Shown here: piece after piece, positions 1 to 11,338 of the stretch
Layout of the letters: every line of letters begins with the position of its first letter
Position numbering within the stretch: the stretch's first letter is position 1
From: Barnesiella viscericola DSM 18177
Lineage (GTDB): Bacteria; Bacteroidota; Bacteroidia; Bacteroidales; Barnesiellaceae
Direction of reading: 5' to 3'
NCBI RefSeq assembly: GCF_000512915.1
Contig: NZ_CP007034.1
Location: 1,736,001 to 1,800,000 of the forward strand
DNA length: 64,000 nt
Translations under genes and position numbers: made by a program
Notes under the pieces: model-generated
Databases searched by the model: none
What the model saw: only the letters and a program-made list of their open reading frames with translations
Told to the model about the DNA's origin: nothing

Positions 1-68
1 GACCCGTTTCAGACAGTTTATTTTTTTCATTTTATTTCATAATCATAGTTTTGCATTCAAACTTTCAT

Positions 69-76
69 TATCTTTG
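69..76 (+). promoter_or_regulatory. -7 promoter box of pnp
   Basis: TATCTTTG matches the Bacteroidetes -7 consensus TAnnTTTG exactly and lies 40 bases before the pnp start. No clear TTTG box is seen about 20 bases upstream. The rest of positions 1-116 is AT-rich and shows no gene. Confidence 0.55.
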
Positions 77-116
77 CGTGATTTTGAGATGAAAAAAATA
101 TAGAAAAATCGATTTT

Positions 117-2303
<2,187 letters not shown>

Positions 2304-2338
2304 GCAAGCGTAACAAGGCCTCTGGCCTGTCGTCATAC

Positions 2339-2374
2339 GAGCCGCATATCTGCCCGATATGCGGCTCTTTTTTT
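2339..2374 (+). terminator. Rho-independent terminator of pnp
   Basis: A perfect 12-bp stem (2339-2350 with 2356-2367), a 5-base loop and a run of seven T residues follow the pnp stop by 35 bases. Confidence 0.9.
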
Positions 2375-2504
2375 ATCGCCCCACCGCCACGGCTACGGAC
2401 TCGACCGACCACAACGGCAGAATCCCCTTCCCGCGCCTATTTCAAACATATATTGTGCGGGGTTAAAAATTCTCATTTTTTTACTTATTTAGCGTAAAAA
2501 TCGT

Positions 2505-2512
2505 TACCTTCG
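2505..2512 (+). promoter_or_regulatory. Probable -7 box of the rpoN operon
   Basis: TACCTTCG differs from TAnnTTTG at one position and lies 21 bases before the rpoN ATG. The stretch between the pnp terminator and this box shows no gene. Confidence 0.4.
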
Positions 2513-2533
2513 TTTGCAAATGATTCTCGTCCT

Positions 2534-4003
2534 ATGGCAGCACTGAAACAGCAGCTACAACAGAAGCTGCAACAAAAGCTCTCACCCCAGCAGATACAAC
2601 TCATTCGGCTCCTCGAACTCACCGAAGTCGAGTTTGAAGAGCGCGTGCAGCAGGAGCTGGTCGACAACCCCGCTCTGGAAGAGGGGCGGGAAGAAAGTCT
2701 CGACAGCCTGAACGACTTCAACCCCAACGCCGACGAAGACGGGAACCCCACCGAGTCGGCCGAGGAACTCTCGCTGGGCGACTACCGCACCGAGGACGAT
2801 ATTCCCGACTACCGCCTCGAAGCCGACAACTTCTCGAAGGACGACAAAAAAGACGACATACCCTTTGTCTCGGCCTCGTCGTTTCACGACTACCTCGAAA
2901 GTCAGCTGGGCGAACTGTCGCTCGACGACACCTCCTACCAGATAGCCCAGTACATCATCGGCAACATCGACGACAACGGCTACCTGCAACGCCCCATACA
3001 GGCCATCACCGACGACCTCATCTTTCAGGTGGGGCTCGATGTACCGGTGAGTCAGGTCGAGGATATTCTGCAAATGATTCAAGAGTTCGAGCCCGCCGGC
3101 GTGGGGGCCTCGAACCTGCGCGAATGCCTGCTGCTGCAACTCGAACGCCACGAGGGAACTCCCGCCAACCTGCTGGCCTACAAGATTGTCGACCAGATGT
3201 TCGACGAGTTCTCCAAGAAGCACTACGACAAAATCATGCGCCAGTGCAACGTGAGCGAAGAGGAGTTGAAACAGGCCATTCGGGAAATCACCCAACTCAA
3301 CCCCAAGCCGGGCAGCGCCTGGAACAACAGCTACTCGGGCAACACCGAGCACCATATCATACCCGACTTCTACGTCGAGGCTCAGGACGGCGAGCTCTCC
3401 ATCAGCCTCAACAACAGCAACATTCCCGAGCTGCACGTGAGCCGCGACTATCAGGACATGCTCGAAGACTACTCCTCGAACAAGCAGAACCAGACGCGCG
3501 ACAAGCGCGACGCCCTGCTGTTTGTCAAGCAGAAACTCGACGCCGCCCAGTGGTTTGTCAATGCCGTGAAACAGCGGCAGGAGACGCTGCTCAAAACCAT
3601 CACCGTGATTGTCGAACTGCAAAAGGAGTTTTTCCTCACCGGCGACGAACGCACGCTCAAACCCATGATTCTGAAAGATGTGGCCGAGCGCACCGGATAT
3701 GACATCTCGACCATCTCGCGCGCCAGCAACAGCAAGTACGTGCAAACAAATTTCGGTATTTATCCGTTAAAATATTTCTTCTCCGAGTCGATGCAGAACG
3801 ATGCCGGCGAGGAGGTTTCGACCCGCGAAATCAAACGGCTGCTGCAAGAGTTGGTCGAGCATGAAGACAAGCACAAACCACTCTCCGACGACAAGCTGTG
3901 CGAATTGCTGCAACAGAAGGGATACCCCATCGCGCGACGCACCATCGCCAAGTATCGGGAACAACTCTCCATTCCTGTGGCCCGGTTGAGAAAAGAGATA
4001 TGA
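2534..4003 (+). CDS. rpoN: RNA polymerase sigma-54 factor
   Basis: This 489-residue protein is the sigma-54 subunit that directs RNA polymerase to -24/-12 promoters and needs an AAA+ activator for melting. The Gln-rich N-terminal region I (residues 1-50, LSPQQIQLIRLLEL) binds activator and core enzyme. An acidic region II follows, then the core-binding domain. The C-terminal end carries the RpoN box, ARRTIAKYRE near residue 470, which reads the -24 element. Its stop overlaps the next gene's start as ATGA, so rpoN leads a run with the membrane protein, purE and ispG. No sigma-54 activator gene is present in this window. Confidence 0.96.
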   Translation: MAALKQQLQQKLQQKLSPQQIQLIRLLELTEVEFEERVQQELVDNPALEEGREESLDSLNDFNPNADEDGNPTESAEELSLGDYRTEDDIPDYRLEADNFSKDDKKDDIPFVSASSFHDYLESQLGELSLDDTSYQIAQYIIGNIDDNGYLQRPIQAITDDLIFQVGLDVPVSQVEDILQMIQEFEPAGVGASNLRECLLLQLERHEGTPANLLAYKIVDQMFDEFSKKHYDKIMRQCNVSEEELKQAIREITQLNPKPGSAWNNSYSGNTEHHIIPDFYVEAQDGELSISLNNSNIPELHVSRDYQDMLEDYSSNKQNQTRDKRDALLFVKQKLDAAQWFVNAVKQRQETLLKTITVIVELQKEFFLTGDERTLKPMILKDVAERTGYDISTISRASNSKYVQTNFGIYPLKYFFSESMQNDAGEEVSTREIKRLLQELVEHEDKHKPLSDDKLCELLQQKGYPIARRTIAKYREQLSIPVARLRKEI

Positions 4004-4641
4004 ACCCATTAAACCCACGAACGAAAATGAAAAAACTGGCTACCCTGCTGTCGACCCTGTTCCACCCGCTGCTCATGCCCACCTACGGCATAGCCATCGC
4101 GCTCTACACCTCATACATGCGCATCTTCGGCGACCGGCTGCTGGGTATCATCGTCACAGGCGTACTGCTCACCACCTGTGTGTTGCCGTCGCTGGGCATC
4201 TATATCCTCTACAAGACGGGACACATCAGCGATGTCAGACTGCACAACCGCACCGAGCGCACGGTACCCTACATCATCAACTTTGTCTGCTACGTGGCCT
4301 GCTACCTCTACCTCTATCGGTTCGGAATACCCAGCTGGATACTCTCTTTCATAGCTGCCGCTCTCATTTCACTTATCCTCGCCCTCTTCATCAACCGCTA
4401 CTGGAAGATAAGCGCCCACATGATTGCAGCCGGTTCGATGGTCACGCTGGTCTTTCTCATGAGTTTCTACGGACTCATGCTCAAGCCCTATATTCTCCCG
4501 CTACAACTCATCACGCTGTTACTGGCCGGAGCCATAGGCTCATCGCGCATTCTGCTCAACCGCCACACGTTGGGACAGGTAGGAGCCGGATTCAGCCTGG
4601 GAGTGCTCTGCTGCGTGTCAATGTTTTATATCTTTGCATAA
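4000..4641 (+). CDS. PAP2-like integral membrane protein
   Basis: A hydrophobic protein of about 213 residues with around six membrane segments. It resembles the C-terminal half of PAP2-type lipid phosphatases: KISAHMIAAGS sits where the family has PSGH, and SRILLNRHTLGQVGAG sits where it has SRxxxxxHxxxD, with the final Asp replaced by Gln. The catalytic set is therefore incomplete, and activity on a lipid pyrophosphate or phosphatidate is uncertain. The start at 4000 overlaps the rpoN stop (ATGA); a second in-frame ATG at 4027 (MKKLATLLS) is a good alternative. It is co-directional with rpoN and purE and probably translationally coupled to rpoN. Confidence 0.7.
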   Translation: MNPLNPRTKMKKLATLLSTLFHPLLMPTYGIAIALYTSYMRIFGDRLLGIIVTGVLLTTCVLPSLGIYILYKTGHISDVRLHNRTERTVPYIINFVCYVACYLYLYRFGIPSWILSFIAAALISLILALFINRYWKISAHMIAAGSMVTLVFLMSFYGLMLKPYILPLQLITLLLAGAIGSSRILLNRHTLGQVGAGFSLGVLCCVSMFYIFA

Positions 4642-4669
4642 CCTATAACGATAAGTAATATATACCACT

Positions 4670-5176
4670 ATGAAACCTGTTGTAAGTATCATCATGGGGA
4701 GCACCTCCGACCTCCCCGTCATGGAAAAGGCCGCCAAGCTGCTCGACGAGTGCGAAATCCCCTTCGAGATGCTGGCCCTCTCGGCCCATCGCACACCGGC
4801 TCAGGTCGAAGAGTTTGCCAAAGGAGCCAAAGCGCGCGGCATCAAAGTAATCATCGCGGCTGCCGGCATGGCGGCTCACCTGCCCGGAGTCATCGCCTCG
4901 ATGACTCCCCTGCCGGTTATCGGTGTGCCCATCAAATCGGGTATGGAAGGTCTCGACGCCCTGCTGGCCATCGTACAGATGCCCCCGGGAATCCCCGTAG
5001 CCACCGTGGGTATCAACGCCTCGCTCAACGCCGCTATCCTGGCCACCCAGATGCTGGCTCTGGGCGATGCCGCCATTGCCGAAAAGGTGGAGAAATACAA
5101 AGCCGGATTGACGCAAAAGATCGTCGCCGCCAACGAAGCGCTGGCCGAGGTCAAATACAAGTTCAAAACCAACTGA
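4670..5176 (+). CDS. purE: N5-carboxyaminoimidazole ribonucleotide mutase
   Basis: This 168-residue class I PurE moves the carboxyl group of N5-CAIR to give CAIR in purine synthesis. The active-site segments are plain: GSTSDLPVMEKA (residues 10-21), SAHRTP (40-45) and AGMAAHLPGV (66-75). Length is normal for a stand-alone PurE; no purK is next to it. It lies 28 bases after the membrane protein and 27 bases before ispG, suggesting one transcript. Confidence 0.95.
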   Translation: MKPVVSIIMGSTSDLPVMEKAAKLLDECEIPFEMLALSAHRTPAQVEEFAKGAKARGIKVIIAAAGMAAHLPGVIASMTPLPVIGVPIKSGMEGLDALLAIVQMPPGIPVATVGINASLNAAILATQMLALGDAAIAEKVEKYKAGLTQKIVAANEALAEVKYKFKTN

Positions 5177-5203
5177 TTCTTATTCATACCGTTCGCTTTT
5201 ATC

Positions 5204-7015
5204 ATGGATTACTACAACTATCATCGCCGGAAAAGCAGTGTCGTACACATCGGCGACACGCCCCTCGGCGGGGAATACCCCATACGCATACAGTCGATGA
5301 CCAACACCTCTACCCTCGACACCCCGGGCAGCGTGGAGCAGTGTATCCGCATCATCGAGGCCGGGGCCGACTATGTGCGGCTCACCGCCCAGGGTGTGCG
5401 CGAAGCCGAGAACCTGGCCGAAATCAAGAAGGGGCTGCTTGCCCGGGGATACCACACCCCCTTGATTGCCGACATTCACTTCAACCCCAAGGCGGCCGAT
5501 GCCGCTGCCTGCACCGTCGAGAAGGTTCGTATCAATCCCGGTAACTTCGTCGACAGTGCCCGCACCTTCAAGCAAATCGACTATACCGACGAGGAGTATG
5601 CCGCCGAACTGCAACGGCTCAGGGAGCGCTTCGTCGCCTTCCTCGACATCTGCAAGGCACATCACACGGCCATTCGGCTGGGGGTAAACCACGGCTCGCT
5701 CTCCGACCGCATCATGAGCCGCTACGGCGACACGCCGGCCGGCATGGTGGAATCGTGCATGGAGTTCCTGCGCATCTGCCGCGACGAACATTTCGACGAT
5801 GTGGTTATCTCCATCAAGGCCTCCAATACGGTGGTCATGGTACAGACCGTGCGGCTGCTCATCAAAACGATGGAGGCTGAGGGCATGTGCTACCCGCTGC
5901 ATCTGGGGGTAACCGAGGCCGGCGACGGCGAGGACGGACGAATCAAATCGGCCGTGGGCATAGGCACCCTGCTGGCCGACGGCATCGGCGACACCATCAG
6001 AGTCTCGCTGAGCGAGGCTCCCGAGGCCGAAGTACCGGTGGCCCGCAAGCTGGTCGACTACATCACGGCCCGGGCCGGACACACTCCGGTCGTGGCTCCC
6101 GACCTCTCGCTCGAACAGCTGGCCGACCGACCCAAAGCCGCTTGCGGCGGCATAGGTGCCGGCGAACAGCCGGTTGTCATCGCCGAAGGGACTCCCGGGT
6201 CGGGCACAAAGGCCGACTTCTACTACACGCACGACCGGGCGGCCGACGATGCCACCCGGGTGATTGTCGACTATCCCCACTATCACGGCCAAGACAACAC
6301 CTTCCCGCTCTTCGGGACGGCCGACGAGCAGGCCCTGAAATCCTGTCGGGCTCCCCTGCGGTTCCTGCAAGCCGATACCGCCGAGATTTCCGACTCGCTG
6401 CTCTCCCTGCTGACCGGGGAGAAGGGTGTCGTGCTGATTCTCTCGTCGCAACACCCCAACCCCGTGGGTGACCTGCGGGCTGCCCTGGCTCGACTCACGG
6501 CGGCCGGTTGCCCGTGTCCCGTAATCCTGAAAAGGTACTACCGCGAGAACGACCCCGAGGAGTTGCAGGTGAAGGCCGGAGCCGATTTCGGCCCCTTCCT
6601 GCTCGACAGCCTCATCGACGGGGTATTCCTCCGCAACGACGGAGATATCGCCTCACAGCGCCTCGTAGAGTACATGTTCACCATTTTACAGGCGGCCCGC
6701 AAGCGATTCAGCAAGACCGAATACATCTCCTGCCCCAGTTGCGGACGGACAATGTTCGACCTGCAAACGACCATCGCCCGAGTCAAGGCGGCTACCTCGC
6801 ACCTCACCGGCCTCAAAATAGGTATCATGGGGTGTATCGTGAACGGTCCCGGCGAAATGGCCGACGCCGACTACGGCTACGTGGGTGCCGGACGCAACCG
6901 GGTGAGCCTCTACAAAGGCAAGAACTGCATCGAAAAGAATATTCCCGAAGAGCTGGCTATCGAGAAACTCATCGCCCTTATCAAAGCCAACGGCGACTGG
7001 TGCGACCCGGCTTGA
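5204..7015 (+). CDS. ispG: 4-hydroxy-3-methylbut-2-en-1-yl diphosphate synthase (IspG/GcpE), large form
   Basis: This enzyme of the MEP isoprenoid pathway reduces MEcPP to HMBPP with a [4Fe-4S] cluster. At 603 residues it is the long, three-domain type known from plants, Chlamydia and Bacteroidetes, with an inserted domain (roughly residues 270-490) between the TIM barrel and the Fe-S domain. Cluster ligands are visible as CPSC near residue 510 and GCIVNGPGE near 543. The N-terminal barrel begins with the typical IQSMTNTSTLD and has NPGN near 112. It follows purE closely and precedes the MATE gene by 17 bases. Confidence 0.96.
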   Translation: MDYYNYHRRKSSVVHIGDTPLGGEYPIRIQSMTNTSTLDTPGSVEQCIRIIEAGADYVRLTAQGVREAENLAEIKKGLLARGYHTPLIADIHFNPKAADAAACTVEKVRINPGNFVDSARTFKQIDYTDEEYAAELQRLRERFVAFLDICKAHHTAIRLGVNHGSLSDRIMSRYGDTPAGMVESCMEFLRICRDEHFDDVVISIKASNTVVMVQTVRLLIKTMEAEGMCYPLHLGVTEAGDGEDGRIKSAVGIGTLLADGIGDTIRVSLSEAPEAEVPVARKLVDYITARAGHTPVVAPDLSLEQLADRPKAACGGIGAGEQPVVIAEGTPGSGTKADFYYTHDRAADDATRVIVDYPHYHGQDNTFPLFGTADEQALKSCRAPLRFLQADTAEISDSLLSLLTGEKGVVLILSSQHPNPVGDLRAALARLTAAGCPCPVILKRYYRENDPEELQVKAGADFGPFLLDSLIDGVFLRNDGDIASQRLVEYMFTILQAARKRFSKTEYISCPSCGRTMFDLQTTIARVKAATSHLTGLKIGIMGCIVNGPGEMADADYGYVGAGRNRVSLYKGKNCIEKNIPEELAIEKLIALIKANGDWCDPA

Positions 7016-7032
7016 AATTACAGGAATAACCG

Positions 7033-8403
7033 ATGAACCGCAAGAACGACATTCGGGCCGAACTGGCCACGCTCCCCGTGGGGAAACTGCTTTGGCGATA
7101 CTCGGTACCGGCCATCGTGGGAACGATGGTCATGTCGCTCTACAACGTAATCGACCGCATCTTTATCGGGCAGGGGGTGGGCCCCGACGCCATATCGGGG
7201 CTGGCCCTCACCTTCCCCATCATGTCGATTTCGGGGGCCATCGGCATGCTGGTAGGTCAAGGTGCGGCAGCCCGCATCTCGATTGTGCTGGGACAGGACG
7301 ACAAGGAGAAGGCCGAGAAGATTCTGGCCAACAGCCTCATTCTCTCCATCACCTTTGCCCTCTGCTACCTCTCGCTCTTCGTCGTCTTCATGGACGACAT
7401 TCTGCGCAGCTTCGGCGGCAGCGACCGCACCATACCCTACGCCCGCGAGTTCCTGCTCTACATCATGCCCGGCATGCTCTTCACCAACCTCTGTTACAGT
7501 TTCAACAACATGATGCGGGCCTCGGGCTATCCCGGTAAGGCCATGTACACAATGCTCATCGGGGCTTTCTCCAACCTCATTCTTGCCCCCATCTTCATCT
7601 TCGGTCTGAAATTGGGTATCAAGGGAGCGGCCATCGCGACCGACATCGCCATGACCATCTCGGCGGTTTTCGTGATGGCACACTTCTGCAATGCTCGCAG
7701 TAACGTGCGGTTTCACCGACGCTACTTCAAGCTCGAATGGGCCATTCTCATCAATATCGTCTCCATAGGCATGTCGCCCTTCCTGGTCAATATCGCCAGC
7801 AGCGTAATCAACGCCATCATCAACACCTCGCTCTATCGCTACGGCGGCGACGAAGCCATCGGGGCCTTCGGTATCTTCAACAGCTACGCCACGCTGGTGG
7901 TGATGCTTATCGTAGGGCTGTGCCAGGGCATGCAACCTGTCGTGGGCTACAACTACGGGGCCGGAAACTACAACCGCATGACGCGGGCCTTCAAGATTAC
8001 CTGCGCCGTGGCTACCCTCTGCGCTACGGTAGGGTGGATAGGCTCGACCTTCTTCCCCTACTACATCATACGGGCCTTCACCACCGACGAGCACCTGATC
8101 GAGGTGGCCATACACGGCATGCGCATCGCCATGGGGGTATTCCCCATCGTGGGGCTGCAAATCGTCACCACCAACCTGTTCCAGTCGCTGGGTATGGCCT
8201 CAAAGGCTATCTTCATGAGTCTCACGCGTCAGGTCATTTTCCTCATTCCGCTGTTGCTCGTCCTGCCCCGCCTGTTCGACCTGGACGGCGTGTGGGGTGC
8301 CATGCCGGTATCCGACACGATTGCCACCCTCGTCACGCTGCTGATGTTATGGTACACGCGCAAAAAGATGATACGCAACCATTCGGCAAACACGCCCGCT
8401 TAA
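7033..8403 (+). CDS. MATE family multidrug efflux transporter
   Basis: A 456-residue inner-membrane protein with about 12 hydrophobic segments. It shows MATE hallmarks: VGTMVMSLYNVIDRIFIGQGVGPDAISGLAL near the N-terminus, GQGAAARISIVLGQ near 76, and the matching second-half motif MQPVVGYNYGAGNYNR near 305. Such proteins export cationic drugs by Na+ or H+ antiport. The substrate cannot be told from sequence. It is the last gene of the rpoN-purE-ispG run, and a hairpin terminator follows. Confidence 0.9.
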   Translation: MNRKNDIRAELATLPVGKLLWRYSVPAIVGTMVMSLYNVIDRIFIGQGVGPDAISGLALTFPIMSISGAIGMLVGQGAAARISIVLGQDDKEKAEKILANSLILSITFALCYLSLFVVFMDDILRSFGGSDRTIPYAREFLLYIMPGMLFTNLCYSFNNMMRASGYPGKAMYTMLIGAFSNLILAPIFIFGLKLGIKGAAIATDIAMTISAVFVMAHFCNARSNVRFHRRYFKLEWAILINIVSIGMSPFLVNIASSVINAIINTSLYRYGGDEAIGAFGIFNSYATLVVMLIVGLCQGMQPVVGYNYGAGNYNRMTRAFKITCAVATLCATVGWIGSTFFPYYIIRAFTTDEHLIEVAIHGMRIAMGVFPIVGLQIVTTNLFQSLGMASKAIFMSLTRQVIFLIPLLLVLPRLFDLDGVWGAMPVSDTIATLVTLLMLWYTRKKMIRNHSANTPA

Positions 8404-8476
8404 ATTCAGACTGTACAGTTGTCCTGCCCCCGGTTCCCGGCCATGAGCGACGTGTTGTCTCAATCCCCAAAAACAA

Positions 8477-8528
8477 ACGAGGGCAACACCCGCGCCTTGT
8501 GGCATCGGGGGTTACCCTCGTCTTTATT
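8477..8528. terminator. Bidirectional terminator between the MATE and Lrp genes
   Basis: The arms ACGAGGG (8477-8483) and CCCTCGT (8515-8521) pair, with further pairing inside, and are followed by CTTTATT. On the other strand the stem is followed by TTTGTTTTT. It therefore serves both convergent genes. Confidence 0.65.
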
Positions 8529-8566
8529 TATACTCCCCGGGGCTCCCCGCGGGAAATCTATGGCCT

Positions 8567-9028
8567 TTACTCCTTCATCACCGGAATCTCGCGATTCATG
8601 CTCTGTTCGAGTGAGATAAGCGTCTCGGTCGAAACCACACCCTTGATGTGCTGAATCTTGTCGTTCAGCAACTCCATCAGGTGCTCGTTGTCACGGGCAT
8701 AGAGCTTGCACAGCATCGTATAGGGACCAGTCGTGAAGTGGCACTCTACCACCTCGGGAATCTTTTCGAGCTCGGGAACAACATCGCGATACATCGAACC
8801 CTTCTCCAATTTCACCCCGATATAGGTACATGTTCTGAAACCTAACGATTTGGGATTTACATGATACCCCGAACCGGTAATCACATGCATGTCGATCATG
8901 CGTTGAATACGCTGGTGAATGGCAGCACGCGAAACACCGCATTCGGCGGCTACGTCCTTCGACGGAATGCGGGCATTGCGCATGATAATCTCAAGAATCT
9001 GACGATCTAAGTTATCTATCTTTTCCAT
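8567..9028 (-). CDS. Lrp/AsnC family transcriptional regulator
   Basis: A 153-residue regulator with the usual two parts. An N-terminal helix-turn-helix covers residues 6-55 (LDRQILEIIMRNARIPSKDVAAECGVSRAAIHQRIQRM), and a C-terminal RAM ligand-binding domain follows (residues 68-145, including FTTGPYTMLCKLYARDNEHL). Such proteins form octamers or larger assemblies and sense amino acids or other small molecules. The gene stands alone and converges on the MATE gene. The effector is not predictable here. Confidence 0.92.
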   Translation of the reverse strand: MEKIDNLDRQILEIIMRNARIPSKDVAAECGVSRAAIHQRIQRMIDMHVITGSGYHVNPKSLGFRTCTYIGVKLEKGSMYRDVVPELEKIPEVVECHFTTGPYTMLCKLYARDNEHLMELLNDKIQHIKGVVSTETLISLEQSMNREIPVMKE

Positions 9029-9058
9029 AAAAATTTATTTACATAAATCATTTTGCGA

Positions 9059-9089
9059 CAAAAATATCATTTCTTTTTGAATATACAAC
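9059..9089 (-). promoter_or_regulatory. Promoter of the Lrp/AsnC gene
   Basis: On the minus strand a GTTG (9086-9089) and a perfect -7 box TATTTTTG (9059-9066) are 19 bases apart, the spacing expected for Bacteroidetes sigma-ABfr promoters. Confidence 0.6.
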
Positions 9090-9262
9090 TATGTTTTAGC
9101 TATTTTTTTGGCAAAAAGATAGAGAAACCTTCACAAATGGTCTGCACCCATGGAACTCACACAACACTTTTCTATCCGAAACCAGGCTAAACAGGAGATT
9201 CGGCGAAGAGAGAGAGTACAGCACCCTCTTTATCCTCTGCCAATGTTAAAAATCAATTTTTT

Positions 9263-9294
9263 ATTGGTGTTCTTGCAATAAATGGTTATACTTG
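9263..9294 (+). promoter_or_regulatory. Probable promoter of the TetR-efflux operon
   Basis: ATTG (9263-9266) and TATACTTG (9287-9294, one mismatch to TAnnTTTG) are 20 bases apart and end 34 bases before the TetR start. The TetR product may bind nearby, but no clear inverted-repeat operator was identified. Confidence 0.45.
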
Positions 9295-9328
9295 TGAATT
9301 AACAGAGCTGTTAAATCAGTAAAGCACT

Positions 9329-9982
9329 ATGAATCAGTCAAAAGTAGGAAACAAGCGAAGACATACCGAGGGTGCCGTCATGGCTGCCGCCGAGGAGCTG
9401 TTTCTCGAAAAGGGATACTCGCTGGCTACCACAACCGAGATTGCCCGACGGGCAGGAGTGACTCACGCCATGCTGCACTACTATTTCCAGACCAAGGAGC
9501 AGATTTTCTTCAAGGTACTGGACAAGAACCTGCACGAACTGTTTGCCTCGATACGGGTAGCCATGTCGACCGAAGCCGTCTCGTTTTGGGAAAATCTGAA
9601 AGGCGGTGTAACCCGCCTGCTCGATTATTTCGACCAGCACCGCCAGTTGGTGGCATTCCTGTACGATATAGCCCGGCACAACCCCGAGCTGCTCGCCCGC
9701 TACCGCGAGAGCACCATAGACCTGATTGCCGGACTTGCCGGGCATCACAAGGTTCTGCTCGACCGGGAGGTACAGGCGGGCCGATGCAACCCCATCACCT
9801 TCGAGCAACTCTTTCTGGACATCGTCACGACGAGCTTTGCGACCTACCTGTTTCTGCCGGTCGTCGAACCCATAGCGGGTATGACCGGTCCCGAAACGGA
9901 TCAAGCACTGCAACGTCGGCACGAAGAGGTCATCGCCCTGTTGTATCACCGCCTCTACGGGCAGTGTGCCTCCAATCGATAA
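9329..9982 (+). CDS. TetR/AcrR family regulator of the efflux operon
   Basis: A 217-residue repressor-type protein. The N-terminal helix-turn-helix is clear at residues 11-60 (EGAVMAAAEELFLEKGYSLATTTEIARRAGVTHAMLHYYFQTKEQIFFKVLD). The C-terminal part is a helical ligand pocket without a recognisable specificity motif. It is the first gene of a run with TolC, HlyD, two ABC ATPases and two permeases, so it most likely controls export of a toxic compound and its own expression. The layout resembles E. coli cecR-ybhGFSR. Confidence 0.9.
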   Translation: MNQSKVGNKRRHTEGAVMAAAEELFLEKGYSLATTTEIARRAGVTHAMLHYYFQTKEQIFFKVLDKNLHELFASIRVAMSTEAVSFWENLKGGVTRLLDYFDQHRQLVAFLYDIARHNPELLARYRESTIDLIAGLAGHHKVLLDREVQAGRCNPITFEQLFLDIVTTSFATYLFLPVVEPIAGMTGPETDQALQRRHEEVIALLYHRLYGQCASNR

Positions 9983-10057
9983 ACCATACCGGGACTCATG
10001 CCCCGGACTCGATAGAACGTCAAACACAAGAAAGTTAAGGAAGGGAGATAGATACCG

Positions 10058-11308
10058 ATGAAAAGATGGGTTTTTCTTATGCTATGGGCCACTCTGGCCG
10101 GGTCGGTCGCCGCACAGGTAACGCTGAGCGAATGTGTGGAGAAGGCCCGCAACAACTACCCGCAAATTCAGGAGCTCGGACTGATTCGCGAAGCCGAGAA
10201 ATATGACCTGTCGACGGCCAGTCAAAGCTGGCTGCCGCAACTCACCATCAGCGGTAAAGCCCAATACCAGTCGAAGGTAGTCGAAATGCCCTTCGAGATA
10301 CCCGAGTTCAAGTTCAACCTGCCCCACGACCAGTATTCGCTGGTAGGCGAGGTGAGCCAGACCATCTGGGACGGCGGCTCAACGGCCAACAAAAAACGGC
10401 TGGTGAGTGCCGATGCCAAGATACAGAGCAAACAGTTGGAGGTCTCGCTCTACGGTCTGCGGCAGAAGGTCGAAAACATCTTCCTGGGTATCCTGCTCAT
10501 CGACAAGCAGATTGCCCAGAACGAAATTGCCGTCAAGAGCCTCTACCGCAACCGCGAGTCGGTGCTGGCCGGCATCGAGCACGGTGTGTCGTACCAGTCG
10601 GACCTGAGTATCGTCGACGTGAATATCCTCAACTACAAGCAGACCATCTCGTCGCTGCATGCCGACCGCCAGGCCTATGTCGACATCCTGGGCCGCCTCA
10701 CCGGCGAGGACCTGTCGCAAGCCCGGTTTGTCGAGCCGCCTGTCGACCTGCCTATCGACACCGCTACCCTCGCCCGTCCTGAACTGCAACTCTACAAGGC
10801 TCAGTTGGAACAGACTCAGATACAGCGCCGTGACCTGCAATCCAACCTCTATCCCAAGCTCAACCTCTCGTTGCAGGGTGGTATAGGTCGCCCGGGACTG
10901 AATATCCTGAAAAACGAGTTTGAACCCTACTACACCGTGGGGGTGAAGCTGCAATGGAACCTGGGAGCCCTCTACTCGCGCAAGAACGATATTCGCAAGA
11001 TAGCCGTGCAGAAGGAGCGCATCGAGCGTCAGCAGGAGGCCTTCGTGCTCAACACCATGCTCGATGTGACCGACCAGCTGAACGAGGTGCACAAAGCCGA
11101 ACACGTACTCGAGCAGGACCGCGAGATTATCCGGCTGCGCGAGGAGATACGCCAGGCGGGCGAAGAGCAATACAAGCAGGGGGTAATCATGCTCACCGAC
11201 CTGATGGAGATGATCGACGAGGAGTTCAACGCCCGGGTGGCCCAATCGCTCCACCAGGTGCAACTGGTCATGGCCATCTGCGACCTGAAAAATACATTGG
11301 GACAATAA
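10058..11308 (+). CDS. TolC family outer membrane efflux protein
   Basis: A 416-residue outer membrane channel component. A signal peptide (MKRWVFLMLWATLAGSVAAQ) is followed by two OEP-type repeats rich in long coiled-coil helices, e.g. EECQ-like LSECVEKARNNYPQIQE at the start and ALYSRKNDIRKIAVQKERIERQQEAF in the second repeat. It would take substrate from the HlyD adaptor and inner-membrane ABC exporter encoded directly downstream. A purine-rich ribosome site (GGAAGGGAGA) lies before the ATG. It sits 30 bases before the adaptor gene. Confidence 0.92.
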   Translation: MKRWVFLMLWATLAGSVAAQVTLSECVEKARNNYPQIQELGLIREAEKYDLSTASQSWLPQLTISGKAQYQSKVVEMPFEIPEFKFNLPHDQYSLVGEVSQTIWDGGSTANKKRLVSADAKIQSKQLEVSLYGLRQKVENIFLGILLIDKQIAQNEIAVKSLYRNRESVLAGIEHGVSYQSDLSIVDVNILNYKQTISSLHADRQAYVDILGRLTGEDLSQARFVEPPVDLPIDTATLARPELQLYKAQLEQTQIQRRDLQSNLYPKLNLSLQGGIGRPGLNILKNEFEPYYTVGVKLQWNLGALYSRKNDIRKIAVQKERIERQQEAFVLNTMLDVTDQLNEVHKAEHVLEQDREIIRLREEIRQAGEEQYKQGVIMLTDLMEMIDEEFNARVAQSLHQVQLVMAICDLKNTLGQ

Positions 11309-11338
11309 TCAACCGAACAACCATAAAACCAAAAGGCA

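Larger units (their letters stand above)
9029..9328. other. Divergent intergenic region between the Lrp and TetR genes
   Basis: These 300 bases contain no convincing gene. They hold one promoter facing each way (9059-9089 minus; 9263-9294 plus) and an AT-rich middle. Confidence 0.6.
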
